A DNA stretch of 16,292 nt, from positions 1 to 16,292 of the forward strand of contig JAQXNQ010000154.1 of NCBI GenBank assembly GCA_029098085.1, given 5' to 3'. Below are positions 1 to 6,766 of the stretch, piece after piece (within the stretch, counting starts at the first letter, position 1; every line of letters begins with the position of its first letter). Below the pieces are notes generated by a model. The model had not been told where the DNA came from. It was given only the letters and a program-made list of their open reading frames with translations, and searched no databases. The DNA is from Oscillospiraceae bacterium. GTDB taxonomy: Bacteria; Bacillota; Clostridia; Oscillospirales; Ruminococcaceae. The position numbers were made by a program, and so were the translations under genes.

Positions 1-1
1 G

Positions 2-130
2 TACGCCGCCGCCAACTGCATCAAAAGCGGCAGAAGCACCTGCCTGTACGAGGTGGTGGTCACCGACGACACCGGACGGATGGTGGCTTTTACCACCGTC
101 AGCGGCTTTGTGGTGGGCGAGCGGAAATAA
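2..130 (+). CDS. C-terminal end of a PaaI-type hotdog thioesterase (partial)
   Basis: Only the last 42 codons are in the window; the frame is open to the left edge and ends in TAA. The visible segment reads as a beta-strand pair (STCLYEVVVTDDTGRMVAF) followed by a last strand (FTTVSGFVVGERK). This is the typical ending of PaaI/YbgC-like acyl-CoA thioesterases, where a 'V.V.D..GRLVA' strand precedes the final 'G.F.V' strand. Such enzymes hydrolyse acyl- or aryl-CoA thioesters in the cytoplasm. The catalytic residues lie upstream of the window, so the family call rests on the C-terminal pattern alone. dnaE starts about 60 nt downstream on the same strand with no terminator between them, so the two are probably co-transcribed. 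Confidence 0.6.
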   Translation, partial: YAAANCIKSGRSTCLYEVVVTDDTGRMVAFTTVSGFVVGERK

Positions 131-189
131 TCCGCAGCCGGGAAAAACGGCTGCAGGCCAGAATGAAAGCGGAGAGGGAGGCGCGCGTC

Positions 190-1992
190 GTGGGAGATTT
201 CGTTCATCTGCACCTGCATACCGAATACAGCCTGCTGGACGGCGCCTGCCGGATCAGGGAGCTGCCCCGCCGGGTCAAGGAGCTGGGGCAGGACGCCGTG
301 GCCATCACCGATCACGGTGTGCTGTACGGCGCCATTGATTTTTATAAAGCCTGCAAAAAGGAGGGCGTCAAGCCCATCATCGGCTGTGAGGTCTATGTGG
401 CCCCCCGCACCCGCTTTGATAAGGTGCATAAGGTGGACAACAGCCCGTACCATCTGGTGCTGCTCTGCAAAAACGAGGAGGGCTACCAGAATCTGATGCA
501 GCTGGTCTCCCTGTCCAGTATCGAGGGCTTTTATTCCAAGCCCCGGGTGGATCTGGAGCTGCTCCGGCGGTACAGCGGGGGCCTGATCGCCCTGTCCGCC
601 TGTCTGGCCGGTGAGATTCCCCGCAAGCTGGTAAACGGCGACTACGACGGCGCCCGGGAGACGGCTCTGCGCTACCGGGATATTTTCGGGCCGGATAACT
701 ATTATCTGGAGGTGCAGGATCACGGCATCCCGGAGCAGCTGGAGATTCTGCCCCGGCTGCGGCAGCTGTCAGAGGAAACGGGCATCCCCATGGCGGCCAC
801 CAACGACTGCCACTATCTGCGCCGGGAGGACGCCCGGATGCAGAACATCCTGGTCTGTATCCAGACCGGTCATGTGGTGGGGGACGGCGGCGTGCTGGAA
901 TTTCCCACCGATGAGTTTTATCTGAAGTCCCGCAGCGAGATGGAGCAGTCGCTGGCCGGTTTTCAGGACGCGCTGGACAACACGCTGAAAATCGCCGACC
1001 GCTGCAATCTGGAGTTTACCTTCGGACAGACCCGTCTGCCCCATTTTGCCGTGCCGGACGGACGGGATCATGAGGAATACTTTGCCGACCTGGCCCGCCG
1101 GGGCCTGAAAAAGCGGTACGGCGAGATCACACCCGAGCTGCAGGCCCGCTGGGACTACGAGATGGACGTCATCACCCGGATGGGCTATACCGATTATTAT
1201 CTGATCGTCTGGGATTTCATCCGCTACGCCAAAAGTCAGGGCATTCCGGTGGGGCCGGGCCGCGGTTCCGGCGCGGGCAGCCTGATCGCCTACTGCATCG
1301 GCATCACCGGCGTGGATCCCATGAAATATCAGCTGATCTTTGAGCGCTTTCTCAATCCCGAGCGGATCAGCATGCCGGACTTCGATGTGGACTTCTGCTA
1401 TGAACGGCGGCAGGAAGTCATTGACTATGTGGTGCGCAAATACGGTGCCGACCATGTGGCACAGATCATCACCTTCGGCACCATGGCGGCCAGGGCGGCC
1501 ATCCGGGATGTGGGCCGCGCCATGGGTATGAGCTATCAGGCGGTGGATAGGGTGGCCAAGGCGGTCCCCTTTGGCCTGAAGATGACCATCGAGCGGGCAC
1601 TGAAGGACTCCAAGGAGCTGCGGGAGCTGCAGGAGGGCAGCGCTGAGGTGCGCGAGCTGCTGGATATGGCTCAGCGGGTGGAGGGCATGCCGCGCCACGC
1701 CTCCACTCATGCGGCCGGCGTGGTCATCACCGCTGATCCGGTTTCAGCCTATGTGCCCCTGCAGAAAAGCGACGAATCCATCATCACCCAGTATCCCATG
1801 ACCACGCTGGAGGAGCTGGGCCTGCTGAAGATGGACTTCCTCGGCCTGCGGAATCTGACGGTCATCGATCACTGCGAAAAGGAAATCCGCCGCACCCATC
1901 CGAACTTTTCGGTCAGAACCATTTCACTGGAGGATGAAGCGGTCTTTCAGATGTTCTCCCGGGGCGAGACCGAGGGCGTCTTTCAGTTTTAG
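190..1992 (+). CDS. dnaE: DNA polymerase III subunit alpha, N-terminal part (PHP + palm), cut short by in-frame TAG
   Basis: This is the 5' half of dnaE, the alpha polymerase of the replicase. I prefer the GTG at 190: GGAGAGGGAGG lies 8 nt upstream and the protein then begins MGDFVHLHLHTEYS, the normal family start. The in-frame ATG at 163 has no good ribosome site. Numbered from 190, the PHP domain shows the HLHLH cluster (H6, H8, H10) and TDHG (40-43). The palm shows GPGRGSGAGS and the catalytic PDFDVDF with D397, D399 and D401. A later KMDFLGLRNLT carries the probable third catalytic Asp. The frame ends at a TAG at codon 601, within FQF-[stop]-SAGMRQ, where the family reads FQ(L/F)ESxGM. 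Translation continues in the same frame after the TAG. If stopped here, the product lacks fingers, clamp-binding motif and OB fold and should not work as a polymerase. Confidence 0.93.
   Translation: MGDFVHLHLHTEYSLLDGACRIRELPRRVKELGQDAVAITDHGVLYGAIDFYKACKKEGVKPIIGCEVYVAPRTRFDKVHKVDNSPYHLVLLCKNEEGYQNLMQLVSLSSIEGFYSKPRVDLELLRRYSGGLIALSACLAGEIPRKLVNGDYDGARETALRYRDIFGPDNYYLEVQDHGIPEQLEILPRLRQLSEETGIPMAATNDCHYLRREDARMQNILVCIQTGHVVGDGGVLEFPTDEFYLKSRSEMEQSLAGFQDALDNTLKIADRCNLEFTFGQTRLPHFAVPDGRDHEEYFADLARRGLKKRYGEITPELQARWDYEMDVITRMGYTDYYLIVWDFIRYAKSQGIPVGPGRGSGAGSLIAYCIGITGVDPMKYQLIFERFLNPERISMPDFDVDFCYERRQEVIDYVVRKYGADHVAQIITFGTMAARAAIRDVGRAMGMSYQAVDRVAKAVPFGLKMTIERALKDSKELRELQEGSAEVRELLDMAQRVEGMPRHASTHAAGVVITADPVSAYVPLQKSDESIITQYPMTTLEELGLLKMDFLGLRNLTVIDHCEKEIRRTHPNFSVRTISLEDEAVFQMFSRGETEGVFQF
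1990..1992 (+). other. In-frame amber (TAG) codon inside dnaE
   Basis: The codon follows TTT CAG TTT and precedes TCG GCG GGC ATG. Homologous DnaE proteins have Glu (GAG/GAA) at this position in the FQxESxGM motif of the palm/fingers region. A single G-to-T change (GAG to TAG) explains it. The reading frame is intact on both sides, so this is a substitution and not an indel. It could be a real nonsense mutation, a sequencing or assembly error, or a site of readthrough or recoding; the window alone cannot decide. Confidence 0.9.
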
Positions 1993-2001
1993 TCGGCGGG
2001 C

Positions 2002-3633
2002 ATGCGGCAGATGCTGATTCAGATGAAGCCCCGTTCCATTGAGGATCTGACGGCTGCCACCTCCATCTACCGGCCGGGTCCCGCCTCCTCTATTCCGGTT
2101 TTCATCAAAAACCGCCAGAATCCGGCGGGCACCACCTATCTGCATCCCAAACTGGAGCCGATTCTGCGGGTGACCAACGGCTGTCTGCTGTATCAGGAAC
2201 AGGTCATGGAGGTCTGTCGGGTGCTGGCCGGTTATTCCTACGGCCGGGCTGATCTGGTGCGCAAGGCCATGGCCAAAAAGAAGGCGGACGTCATGGCAGC
2301 CGAGCGGCAGATTTTCATCCACGGCAAGGATGACAGCGACGGCACCCCCGCCGTGCCGGGCGCAGTGGCAAACGGCGTGCCGGAGGAGATTGCTGACCGG
2401 ATCTTCGACGAGATGTCCTCCTTTGCCGAGTATGCCTTCAACAAGGCCCACGCCACCGCTTATTCCATCATCAGCTATCAGACCGCCTATCTGAAATGTC
2501 ACTATCCCCAGGCCTATATGGCGGCGCTGCTGACCTCGGTGCTGGACAGCACCGGCAAGCTGCTGGAGTATATCGGAGAATGCCGGGAAAAGGGCATCGC
2601 CATTCTGCCGCCCCATATCAACAAAAGTGTGTCGGCCTTCACCTCGGAGGGCAGCGCCATCCGGTTCGGTCTGCTGGCGGTCAAGGGCCTTGGACGGGCC
2701 GTCATTGATCAGCTGGTGGAGGAGCGGGAGAAGAATGGCCCCTTCACCGGCATGCAGGACTTCTGCGTGCGGATGTACGGCAGGGACCTGAACCGGCGGG
2801 CGCTGGAGTCGTTGATCCGCTGCGGCGCCCTGGACGGCCGGGGCTACACCCGCAAGGAGCTGTACAACTCCTGCGAGCGGGTGCTGGACGCCGCCGCCTC
2901 TCAGGGCCGGGATCAGGCGGCCGGACAGATGGATCTCTTCTCCGCCATGGAGGATTCCGCACCGGCGCAGGCGGAGATCTACCGCTGCGGCGAGTACAGC
3001 CAGAGCGATCTTCTGAAATACGAATACGAAGCCCTGGGCTTTTACCTGACCGGTCACCCGCTGCAGCAGTACGAGCCCCTGGTGCAGCAGTACCGGATGG
3101 ATCGGACGTCGCGTCTGCTGGAAGCGGCGGAGGCCGGACTGCCGGACAAAAAGCCGGTGCGGCTGCTGGGCGTGTTGGGCGGTGTCAAGACCATCAACAC
3201 CAAGGGCGGCAAGCCCATGTGCTTTGCCCGGCTGGAGGATATGACCGGCACCATTGAGGTGGTGATTTTCCCCCGGACGCTGGAGGAGCAGAGCGCTCTG
3301 ATCCGTTCGGGAGAGCCGCTGGTGGTGGAGGGCACCCTTTCCCTTCGGGAGGAAGAGGAGCCCAAGGTGCTCTGCAGCAGACTGATTTCTCTGAACGATT
3401 ATGTGCCCAAAGCCCAAACCGTGTACCTGCGCCTGACCGGTCAGGAGGATCGGCGGCTTTCCCAGGTGCTGGAGCTGCTTCGGCGTTATCCCGGCAGCAG
3501 CCCGGTGAAGCTGTATTTTGCCGATCAGAAACGGTACTGCTATCCGCCGGGCCGCCTCACCGTTTCTCCTGAGGATGCTCTGCTGGATGCTCTGCGTACC
3601 ATGCTGGGGCCGGATGGGGTAGCCCTGAAGTAA
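2002..3633 (+). CDS. dnaE: DNA polymerase III subunit alpha, C-terminal part (fingers, clamp-binding, OB fold)
   Basis: This is the same reading frame as the piece upstream, resuming after the TAG at 1990-1992; read through, the whole protein would be 1147 residues, a normal DnaE length. The first ATG is the Met of the conserved ESxGM motif, so it is an internal codon, and no convincing ribosome site precedes it. In full-length numbering, fingers residues include YGRADLVRKAMAKKK (about 683-697). A helix-hairpin-helix region contains FGLLAVKGLGRAVIDQL. A clamp-binding pentapeptide QMDLF lies at 913-917. An OB-fold domain begins near 990 (RLLGVLGGVKTINTKGGKPM). The frame ends in TAA, and the probable operon terminator is about 115 nt further on at 3750-3780. 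Independent translation would give no polymerase active site, so this piece is only useful if the stop is read through or is an artefact. Confidence 0.92.
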   Translation: MRQMLIQMKPRSIEDLTAATSIYRPGPASSIPVFIKNRQNPAGTTYLHPKLEPILRVTNGCLLYQEQVMEVCRVLAGYSYGRADLVRKAMAKKKADVMAAERQIFIHGKDDSDGTPAVPGAVANGVPEEIADRIFDEMSSFAEYAFNKAHATAYSIISYQTAYLKCHYPQAYMAALLTSVLDSTGKLLEYIGECREKGIAILPPHINKSVSAFTSEGSAIRFGLLAVKGLGRAVIDQLVEEREKNGPFTGMQDFCVRMYGRDLNRRALESLIRCGALDGRGYTRKELYNSCERVLDAAASQGRDQAAGQMDLFSAMEDSAPAQAEIYRCGEYSQSDLLKYEYEALGFYLTGHPLQQYEPLVQQYRMDRTSRLLEAAEAGLPDKKPVRLLGVLGGVKTINTKGGKPMCFARLEDMTGTIEVVIFPRTLEEQSALIRSGEPLVVEGTLSLREEEEPKVLCSRLISLNDYVPKAQTVYLRLTGQEDRRLSQVLELLRRYPGSSPVKLYFADQKRYCYPPGRLTVSPEDALLDALRTMLGPDGVALK

Positions 3634-3749
3634 AACATTTGGAATAGTACAGATAAATAATCCTAACGGTATACCAGGGACGGATCTTAAAAGCCTCTTT
3701 TATATAGCAATTCGGATTTTACAGTAAAATAACACGATCTGTATTTCGT
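3634..3749. other. AT-rich spacer after dnaE, no gene seen
   Basis: About 115 bases, clearly more AT-rich than the flanking genes, with no credible reading frame. TATA-like stretches occur (for example around 3670 and 3700), but I find no good -35/-10 pair at proper spacing. A short inverted repeat CACGA/TCGTG (3733-3750) abuts the terminator hairpin. It is most simply the 3' untranslated tail of the dnaE transcript, possibly holding a weak promoter for the gene at 3818. Confidence 0.4.
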
Positions 3750-3780
3750 GAACCGGCCTTCAACCGGTTCTTTTTCTTTT
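3750..3780 (+). terminator. Rho-independent terminator downstream of dnaE
   Basis: Perfect 7-bp stem GAACCGG / CCGGTTC with loop CCTTCAA, followed at once by TTTTTCTTTT. It closes the thioesterase-dnaE transcript. It lies only about 40 nt before the next start codon, so that gene either uses read-through or a promoter I cannot identify. Confidence 0.85.
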
Positions 3781-3817
3781 GCCCTGCTCATAGAATGAGG
3801 GCAAAGGAGGAAGGGCG

Positions 3818-4435
3818 ATGGAGAAAGCGAGAGATGTACAACCCGTAAAAGGTGTGGTGATCAGCCGGGAGTCCCTGCGCAGGCAGGACCTGCTGACGCC
3901 CTGCCTGTGGGGGATTTTCCTTTCCGGCGTGGTCATCGGAGCCGGACGGACCGGGGAAGAGCTGTCTGATCTGACCCGCAGCTTTCTGGAGGTGCGGGCG
4001 GCGGGTGACTGGCAGCAGGCCTTCCTGTCGGCGCTGCTCTCCGCCTCGGGCATGCTGGCGCTGCTGCTGGTCAGCGGCTTCTGTGCTGTGGGGCAGCCGG
4101 CTGTGCTGACGGCGCTGCTGGTGCGGGGAATGGGTATTGGAGGCTGCATGGGGGAGCTGTACCGGCAGCTAGGGGCAGGCGGCATTGGCTGTGTGCTGCT
4201 GCTGGCGGTGCCGGAGGCGGTTTGCGCCTGCTGCTTTTTGCAGGGAAGCCGCAGTGCCCTGCGGATGTCCGGGAAGCTGTTTCTGACCATGCTGAGCAGC
4301 GATGCTCAGCCGCTGCAGCAGCAGGTCAGACGGTATGGAGTGAAATTTTTCCTGCTGTTTTTGCTGATTCTGATGGCAGCGGGTCTGAGCGGACTCTGCA
4401 CCGGCCTGCTGGGGCCGCTGTTATGCGGGAGTTAA
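3818..4435 (+). CDS. SpoIIM-like integral membrane protein
   Basis: A 205-residue membrane protein. The start ATG is preceded by AAAGGAGG at good spacing. A small hairpin with CTCAT/ATGAG (3787-3799) sits immediately before that ribosome site. About five hydrophobic segments are visible, near residues 25-43, 70-92, 93-112, 121-142 and 175-201. The central stretch (SGFCAVGQPAVLTALLVRGM, then GGIGCVLLLAVPEAV) matches the layout of the stage II sporulation protein M family and its Clostridial relatives: Gly-rich, a 'GQP' turn, a Pro-Glu/His in the fourth segment. Authentic SpoIIM works with SpoIID and SpoIIP in peptidoglycan remodelling during engulfment. No spoIID/spoIIP partner is in the window, so a sporulation role is only inferred and it may be a non-sporulation paralogue. 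No terminator is obvious after it, but the next gene has its own promoter. Confidence 0.6.
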   Translation: MEKARDVQPVKGVVISRESLRRQDLLTPCLWGIFLSGVVIGAGRTGEELSDLTRSFLEVRAAGDWQQAFLSALLSASGMLALLLVSGFCAVGQPAVLTALLVRGMGIGGCMGELYRQLGAGGIGCVLLLAVPEAVCACCFLQGSRSALRMSGKLFLTMLSSDAQPLQQQVRRYGVKFFLLFLLILMAAGLSGLCTGLLGPLLCGS

Positions 4436-4464
4436 CGAATCGTTTATAATTTGTCCGAATGCTC

Positions 4465-4481
4465 TCTCTTGACAAAAGAGA
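4465..4481. promoter_or_regulatory. Palindrome over the -35 box (possible operator)
   Basis: TCTCTT-GACAA-AAGAGA is a perfect 6-bp inverted repeat with a 5-bp centre, and it includes the whole -35 hexamer of the promoter at 4469. Its position would let a bound dimeric repressor block RNA polymerase. The regulator is unknown and the palindrome could be coincidental. Confidence 0.4.
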
Positions 4482-4497
4482 CTATATGCCGCATAAT
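4469..4497 (+). promoter_or_regulatory. Sigma-A promoter of the DUF624 gene
   Basis: TTGACA (4469-4474), exactly 17 bp spacer, CATAAT (4492-4497): a near-consensus vegetative promoter. Transcription would start near 4504, giving a leader of about 140 nt before the ATG at 4647. Confidence 0.82.
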
Positions 4498-4561
4498 TAT
4501 ATGGTATCTGATTTTGCAGAAAAAGGTCGGAAGACGGCATTCTGAGAATCGGACAACGCCT

Positions 4562-4605
4562 GGCGGTCCGGGAGAACCGCCGGGGCCGTCAGCACACCGC
4601 TGACG
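4562..4605 (+). promoter_or_regulatory. Two tandem hairpins in the 5' leader
   Basis: GGCGGT/ACCGCC (4562-4567 with 4576-4581) is followed closely by CGTCAGC/GCTGACG (4587-4593 with 4599-4605, loop ACACC). Both stems are perfect. There is no U-tract, so these are not simple terminators. They lie in the untranslated leader of the DUF624 gene, 40-80 nt before its ribosome site, and may affect mRNA stability or expression. I do not recognise a known riboswitch class. Confidence 0.45.
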
Positions 4606-4646
4606 TCGGATGCATTTCCGGATGATTGAAAGGAAAGATTGTTGAA

Positions 4647-5591
4647 ATGGCACTGTTTGGAATGTTCAATTACAGCAAACCCGGCCCCGGCGTCGACAAG
4701 GACGCGCCTAAAAAGAAGCGCTTTTTCCTCTTCTTCGAGCTGTATTTCCGGAAGTTCTGGAAGATCGTGGAGCTGAATCTGCTGTTCTGCCTGTTCTGCA
4801 TTCCGCTGGTGGCGGCCTGTACCTATGTCTTTAACGGATGGGCCCGTGCGGACTCCGCTGAGATGATCCTGATGGTTCTGCTGCTGCTGGTGTCCTGTCT
4901 GCCTATTGGCCCGGCCATGGCGGGCATCACCTACATCCTGCGGAATTTCGCTCAGGAGAAGCCGGTCTTCATGGTGTCGGATTTCTGGGATGCTTTCAAG
5001 AGCAACTTCAAACAGGCGCTGGCCGTTTTTTACATTGACACCATTGTGACCGGGGTGGCCACCGTCTCCTTCCTGTGGTACTTTATGAACTCCGGCATGT
5101 CCTGGGCCATGGCGCTGCCGCTGGGCTTCTGCATCCTGGTAGAAATCATCCTGATGTTCATGCGCTTTTACACCTATCTGATGCTGGTCACCGTCGATCT
5201 GCCGGTGAAATACATCATCAAGAATTCCGCCATCTTTGCTTTCCTGGGCCTGAAGACTAATGTGATCACCCTGTTCTTTGTGCTGCTGATCGCTGTTCCG
5301 CTGGCGCTGTTCTTCCCCATTTCGCTGATTCTGGTGATTCCCCTTGGCTTTACGACCATCGGCTTTATCGTCTGCTTCAACTCCTATCCCTATCTGGTCA
5401 AGTACATCATTGAACCCCACGAGCGGCAGGTTCGCGGCGATGTCGACGATGATGACGATGAGTACGATGATGACGAGGACGACGAGGAAGAAGAAGAAGA
5501 CGACGATGCTCCCATCTTCACCGACATCGGCAGCCGGGAAGTGGCTGTGCAGCCCGAGAAGAAGGGCGGCAAGGGCAAGGTTATCCGCTGA
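4647..5591 (+). CDS. DUF624 (YesL-like) membrane protein with acidic C-terminal tail
   Basis: A 314-residue membrane protein of unknown biochemical role; YesL-type proteins often sit beside carbohydrate-use genes. I chose ATG 4647 (MALFGMFNYSKPGPGV), preceded by AAAGGAAAG, over an in-frame TTG at 4626. The N-terminal signature FNYSKPGPGV...PKKKRFFLFFELYFRKFWKI is characteristic of the Clostridial DUF624 proteins. Hydrophobic segments lie near residues 41-62, 72-95, 125-148, 153-183, 193-215 and 216-246. After the last one comes a run of 21 residues, 267-287, made only of Asp and Glu except one Tyr. Then APIFTDIG and a short Lys/Gly-rich end follow. The gene is monocistronic or nearly so: its own promoter lies upstream and a strong terminator starts 11 nt after its stop. 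Confidence 0.8.
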   Translation: MALFGMFNYSKPGPGVDKDAPKKKRFFLFFELYFRKFWKIVELNLLFCLFCIPLVAACTYVFNGWARADSAEMILMVLLLLVSCLPIGPAMAGITYILRNFAQEKPVFMVSDFWDAFKSNFKQALAVFYIDTIVTGVATVSFLWYFMNSGMSWAMALPLGFCILVEIILMFMRFYTYLMLVTVDLPVKYIIKNSAIFAFLGLKTNVITLFFVLLIAVPLALFFPISLILVIPLGFTTIGFIVCFNSYPYLVKYIIEPHERQVRGDVDDDDDEYDDDEDDEEEEEDDDAPIFTDIGSREVAVQPEKKGGKGKVIR

Positions 5592-5601
5592 GTGCAAGAA
5601 T

Positions 5602-5634
5602 AAAGGACTGTCCGGTTGGGCAGTCCTTTTGCTT
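5602..5634 (+). terminator. Rho-independent terminator after the DUF624 gene
   Basis: Perfect 9-bp stem AAAGGACTG / CAGTCCTTT (5602-5610, 5621-5629) with a 10-nt loop and a T-rich end (TTTTGCTTT). The next small gene's ribosome site begins at 5636, so the terminator sits directly in its leader. Confidence 0.85.
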
Positions 5635-5644
5635 TGGAGGAAAT

Positions 5645-5830
5645 ATGGAAAAATGCTGTGAACGCTGCGTCTGGTTTTACGAGGATGACCGGGAGACGGT
5701 CTACCGACGGGGGCGCTGCTGCTTCTGCCGGAGAAAGCCCTGGCCCTTCAGCAGACAGCACCGGATCGGGGAGGGCAGCCGGATCGATCCAAAGGGCTGC
5801 TGTGAATTTTATCAGGAGAAGATCCGGTAG
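5645..5830 (+). CDS. Small cysteine-rich protein, possible metal-binding
   Basis: A 61-residue frame with a very good ribosome site (TTTGGAGG, 4 nt before the ATG). It has eight cysteines in paired clusters: CCxxC at residues 4-8, CCxC at 25-28 and CC at 52-53. His39 lies between the second and third clusters. The arrangement suggests a small zinc or other metal-binding fold, but I do not recognise the family. It has many Arg residues and no signal peptide or membrane segment, so it is probably cytoplasmic. It follows the DUF624 terminator by 10 nt and may depend on read-through. It is the only gene here ending in TAG, and its last 19 bases overlap the 3' end of the convergent lysine-exporter gene. 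It could be spurious, but the ribosome site and Cys spacing argue for a real gene. Confidence 0.6.
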   Translation: MEKCCERCVWFYEDDRETVYRRGRCCFCRRKPWPFSRQHRIGEGSRIDPKGCCEFYQEKIR

Positions 5831-6414
5831 AGGAACGGGGTCAGCACCGGTACCAGCGCGGAGCAGATCGCGCCGTTGAGGACGGCCATGACGACGATTT
5901 CCTCATTGGTATAGCGGACGAACATGGGCAGGGTGGTATCCTCGCTGGTGGCGCCGGCCGGCGCCATGGCGGCGTAGTAGCCCAGATGCTTTGCGATGAC
6001 AGGGATCAGCAGGAAGGAGAGAATCTCCCGCAGCAGATTGCACAGGAAGGCGATGGCGCCTGCGCCGGGGCCGCTCAGATCGGTCATCAGCACGCCGGAC
6101 AGGCTGTACCAGCCCATGGCGGCCGTGATGGGGACGCTGTCGCAGAGAGGCATGCCCAGCACCAGGCCGCCCAGAATGCCGCCCAGCACCGAGCCGAGGG
6201 CGATGCCGAAGGGAATGATGAGAATCCGCAGATGGTATTCCCGGATCTTGCGGAAGGCCAGCTTGTTCAGTCCCACGCTGATGCCCACCAGAAACATCAG
6301 CAGATAGAGTATCCAGTCAGACAGCCCGCTGATCAGCGCGGAAACCTCGGACGGGAAGATCCACAGTCCGCAGCAGATGCCCAGCAGCAGGCAGATAACG
6401 GCAATCCAAACCAA
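5812..6414 (-). CDS. LysO-family lysine exporter, C-terminal subunit
   Basis: A 200-residue, highly hydrophobic protein matching the C-terminal two-thirds of the LysO (YbjE, Lys_export) family, which expels L-lysine across the cytoplasmic membrane. Family signatures are GWYSLSG (101-107), GPGAGAIAFLCNLLRE (115-130) and GATSEDTTLP (154-163). The start is TTG at 6414, supported by AAGGAGGG about 8 nt upstream. That ribosome site overlaps the stop codon of the partner gene, and the gap is 13 nt, so translation is probably coupled. In E. coli the two parts are one protein of about 300 residues; here they are separate, as in a number of Clostridia. The 3' end overlaps the small Cys-rich gene on the other strand by 19 bp, and I see no terminator between them. 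Confidence 0.88.
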   Translation of the reverse strand: MVWIAVICLLLGICCGLWIFPSEVSALISGLSDWILYLLMFLVGISVGLNKLAFRKIREYHLRILIIPFGIALGSVLGGILGGLVLGMPLCDSVPITAAMGWYSLSGVLMTDLSGPGAGAIAFLCNLLREILSFLLIPVIAKHLGYYAAMAPAGATSEDTTLPMFVRYTNEEIVVMAVLNGAICSALVPVLTPFLYRIFS

Positions 6415-6427
6415 TTTTCAGCCCTCC

Positions 6428-6688
6428 TTACTGCTTCCACCGGCGGGTGAAGAGCCAGACCAGCAGGGTGGAAAGGGCGATGCCGCAAAGGGCCAGCACC
6501 AGGCTCTGCAGCCCGATGGAGGAAATCTTCTCGATGAAGTCCGGCTGGCTGCCCAGAGACACGCCCATGGCGAAGATCAGCAGGGCGGTGCAGACCGTCT
6601 GCAGCCGCAGATTGATTTTATTGTATTTGGGCGGAAAGAATCGCAGACCGACCAGTACGCCGGCCAGCATGATGATCATAATCAGCAA
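6428..6688 (-). CDS. LysO-family lysine exporter, N-terminal subunit
   Basis: An 86-residue membrane protein with about three hydrophobic segments, corresponding to the N-terminal third of LysO (pattern G-V-L-V-G-L-R-F-F, then LLIFAMGVSLGS). The longer frame opens at GTG 6697, but that GTG overlaps the AAAAGGAG ribosome site. The TTG three codons later, at 6688, has proper spacing and is the likelier start (MLIMIIMLAGVLVGL). It is followed closely by the C-terminal subunit gene, and both are expected to be needed for one transporter. A terminator hairpin lies just upstream (6716-6752), so expression would come from read-through of the carboxypeptidase transcript or from a promoter I cannot see. 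No lysine riboswitch or T-box is visible. Confidence 0.82.
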   Translation of the reverse strand: MLIMIIMLAGVLVGLRFFPPKYNKINLRLQTVCTALLIFAMGVSLGSQPDFIEKISSIGLQSLVLALCGIALSTLLVWLFTRRWKQ

Positions 6689-6715
6689 GCAAAGCACTCC
6701 TTTTGATGAGATGGG

Positions 6716-6752
6716 CAGAAAAACAGGGCGGAAGGCTGTTCCTTCTGCCCTG
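6716..6752 (-). terminator. Terminator downstream of the D-Ala-D-Ala carboxypeptidase gene
   Basis: On the minus strand, a 12-bp stem with one G-U pair (6741-6752 with 6724-6735, loop AACAG) is followed by TTTTT. It begins 14 nt past the stop of the carboxypeptidase gene and ends about 20 nt before the ribosome site of the lysine-exporter pair. Confidence 0.85.
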
Positions 6753-6766
6753 CTTCAGGACGGGAA

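Noticed and set aside
163..189. ATG at 163 as the dnaE start
   Set aside because: No good ribosome site before it; the GTG at 190 has GGAGAGGGAGG at 8 nt and gives the usual N-terminus.
1924..3417. A 497-codon minus-strand frame opposite dnaE
   Set aside because: Antisense to conserved DnaE sequence, low-complexity composition and no ribosome site; a GC-codon shadow.
6689..6715. A lysine riboswitch or T-box controlling the lysine exporter
   Set aside because: Only about 30 nt separate the upstream terminator from the start, far too little for either element, and no conserved motif is seen.
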